A stretch of DNA of 14,186 bases from Simkania negevensis (GTDB lineage Bacteria; Chlamydiota; Chlamydiia; Chlamydiales; JAFITR01): assembly GCA_017116025.1 (NCBI GenBank), contig JAFITR010000025.1, positions 1 to 14,186 of the forward strand, read 5' to 3'. Shown piece by piece: positions 12,992-14,186 of the stretch; the stretch's first letter is position 1, and each line of letters opens with the position of its first letter. The notes below the pieces were generated by a model that did not search any database, was not told the DNA's origin, and was given only the letters and a program-made list of their open reading frames with translations. The translations under genes and the position numbers were made by a program.

Positions 12992-14104
12992 ATGAGTTTC
13001 ACTATAGGAACATACAACATCCTTGCTGAAGGTTCCCGCTCAATGAGAGATTCTAAGGAGTCTCTCTTTAGTAATTTTGATCGAGAGGGAAGAATGGGAA
13101 AGATAGTCCAAAATATAAAACAAACCGATTTAGACGTCGTCTGTCTGCAGGAGGTCACTCGAGACGTTTTCACAACGCTTCAAGCAACACTAACGCGTTC
13201 AGGCTATACAGGCTATTTTGTTCAACATAAAAAAGGTCAACCAGATGGAGTAGCGATTTTCTACAAAAGAACAGTGTTTTCTTATCCGAAGCACCAAGAA
13301 CTAGATCTTTCCACGCAGGAGACTTCAAAGCACAGCCTCATCCTCAATCTCACACATACAGCAACACATAAAACAATCTGTGTTGCCACAACACACTTGT
13401 CAGGAGGCGACAAGAAACCATTGGGACGCGAAGAGGCAATTCAGTTGCAGGAACATCTTGCTGGTGCAACACCTGTTGATCTAACGGTAGTTGCTGGAGA
13501 TTTCAACCAAGATCAAGAAGAAGAGACTTACGAAAGATCACAGGAGGAGCTGCCTGAGGACAAACGCGGAGTTTTCTTTCAGGCTGGGTATCAGAATGAC
13601 AACAACACCGAGGCCACGGAAATCAGAACTTGTGATGACAAAGAACGCCATATAGACTGGATCGTTAGCAAAGGAGCTGATCGATTACAACATGTAGGGT
13701 TGAAGCAGGAGAGAGATGCTTCTGACCACCTCATGACAGCGACAAGGGCCTTCTTTCAAGAAGCAGCGTCACGAGCGCCTTCAAATGCGTCCTCCTCTGC
13801 GCCAACAGCAGCAGCAGCAGCATCTCCAATACCGGGTCCAAGTGGCCCATCAACAGCAGCATCGCCTTTAGGTTCAAAAATACCGGAAGAAACAACGGAA
13901 ACAGCGGCAGCAGCAGCGGCAAATACATCGTCCACAGCCCCCACATTACCGTCCAAAGACCCCGTATCACCAACAACGGCACCGCTACCGCCCAAAGGCA
14001 CCTCTCGACCCCAACAGGGTGCTTTTGCACGCTTCTTTTCTGCTATTGGCGACTTCTTTGCTGCCATAGGCCATTGGTTTGCTAACTTGTTTAAGAGAAA
14101 ATAG
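12992..14104 (+). CDS. Endonuclease/exonuclease/phosphatase-fold protein with disordered linker and amphipathic C-terminus
   Basis: Enzyme of the DNase I-like (EEP) superfamily, substrate unknown; 370 residues. The catalytic domain (about 1-255) has every recognisable superfamily motif: N9 in YNIL, E54 in CLQEV, H135 in TTHLSGG, D170/N172 in VAGDFNQ, D222 in HIDWI and D245/H246 in SDH. So it should be an active metal-dependent phosphodiesterase or phosphatase. Residues about 258-340 are a Pro/Ala/Ser/Thr-rich, probably disordered linker. Residues 344-370 repeat an F/W-rich pattern (FFSAIGD-FFAAIGH-WFANLF) ending KRK, which resembles an amphipathic membrane-binding helix. No Sec signal peptide is seen. 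The fold includes nucleases, sphingomyelinases, inositol phosphatases and CdtB, and the motifs do not choose among them. A host-directed effector role is inference. It has its own likely promoter and a palindrome upstream. Confidence 0.85.
   Translation: MSFTIGTYNILAEGSRSMRDSKESLFSNFDREGRMGKIVQNIKQTDLDVVCLQEVTRDVFTTLQATLTRSGYTGYFVQHKKGQPDGVAIFYKRTVFSYPKHQELDLSTQETSKHSLILNLTHTATHKTICVATTHLSGGDKKPLGREEAIQLQEHLAGATPVDLTVVAGDFNQDQEEETYERSQEELPEDKRGVFFQAGYQNDNNTEATEIRTCDDKERHIDWIVSKGADRLQHVGLKQERDASDHLMTATRAFFQEAASRAPSNASSSAPTAAAAASPIPGPSGPSTAASPLGSKIPEETTETAAAAAANTSSTAPTLPSKDPVSPTTAPLPPKGTSRPQQGAFARFFSAIGDFFAAIGHWFANLFKRK
13806..13822 (+). repeat. CAG triplet tract inside the linker of the EEP-fold gene
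   Basis: Five uninterrupted CAG units plus CA. A related GCA/GCG tract occurs at about 13902-13920. Both encode alanine runs of the linker; slippage by whole triplets would alter linker length without breaking the frame. Confidence 0.85.
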
Positions 14105-14143
14105 CCCCGGCCAAACGAAAGAGCTTACAACCGATTCTCTTCA

Positions 14144-14158
14144 CAGGCCTGCGGCCTG
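14144..14158 (+). terminator. Weak candidate terminator after the EEP-fold gene
   Basis: CAGGCC and GGCCTG form a 6-bp G+C-only-core hairpin with a TGC loop, 39 nt after the stop codon. No T-run follows directly; the nearest, TTTT, is at 14173-14176. It may be a terminator or chance. Confidence 0.25.
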
Positions 14159-14186
14159 CTCGAGTTTGGCAGTTTTGCAAAAAAAT

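Noticed and set aside
13731..14067. Leu- and Ala-rich antisense frames opposite the EEP-fold linker
   Set aside because: They arise from the reverse complement of the GCA/CCA-rich linker; the apparent hydrophobic stretches are a composition artefact.
14144..14186. Strong intrinsic terminator at the right edge
   Set aside because: The hairpin is short and the T-run is not adjacent; kept only as a low-confidence feature.

Overview
The window looks like a core chromosomal segment of a Gram-negative bacterium, most probably a member of the Chlamydiota outside the Chlamydiaceae. The reasons are indirect. The DnaJ and Lnt sequences read like chlamydial ones. Several linkages recall chlamydial genomes: dnaX with ybaB, ptsH with ptsI, rpsU with dnaJ, and rpmF with plsX. 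HprK/HPr/EI occur with no sugar-specific PTS component nearby. galE and lpxI argue against Chlamydia itself. The assignment rests on recollection of family sequences and gene order, not on a search.

Layout. Positions 21-2905 carry a leftward cluster, lnt > rpmF > plsX (lipoprotein acylation, ribosomal protein L32, phospholipid acyl supply). A leftward tRNA-Leu(CAG) lies 15 nt upstream of lnt. A divergent promoter region follows, then rightward trxA > lpxI (thioredoxin, lipid A synthesis). Positions 4427-4812 hold a gene-free, strongly palindromic MITE-like element. It fills the gap between convergent lpxI and ybaB, supplies the lpxI stop codon and ends at the base before the ybaB stop codon. 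A leftward cluster galE > dnaX > ybaB occupies 4813-7506. Rightward hprK > ptsH > ptsI (7736-10737) is a compact operon for a regulatory phosphorelay. Leftward rpsU > dnaJ (10742-12090) converges on it, with 4 bp between stop codons; rpsU encodes only 57 aa. Rightward tsaB (tRNA t6A modification) follows. Last is an unnamed gene for an endonuclease/exonuclease/phosphatase-fold enzyme with a Pro/Ala/Ser/Thr-rich linker and an amphipathic aromatic C-terminus, preceded by a perfect 16-bp palindrome.

How the genes fit together: most are housekeeping functions of envelope building (plsX, lnt, lpxI, galE), replication (dnaX, ybaB), translation (rpmF, rpsU, tsaB, tRNA-Leu), folding and redox (dnaJ, trxA), and carbon-state signalling (hprK-ptsH-ptsI). 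The two items least explained by housekeeping are the palindromic element at 4427-4812 and the modular EEP-fold protein at 12992-14104, a plausible host-directed effector. No CRISPR array, phage, transposase or rRNA gene is visible.
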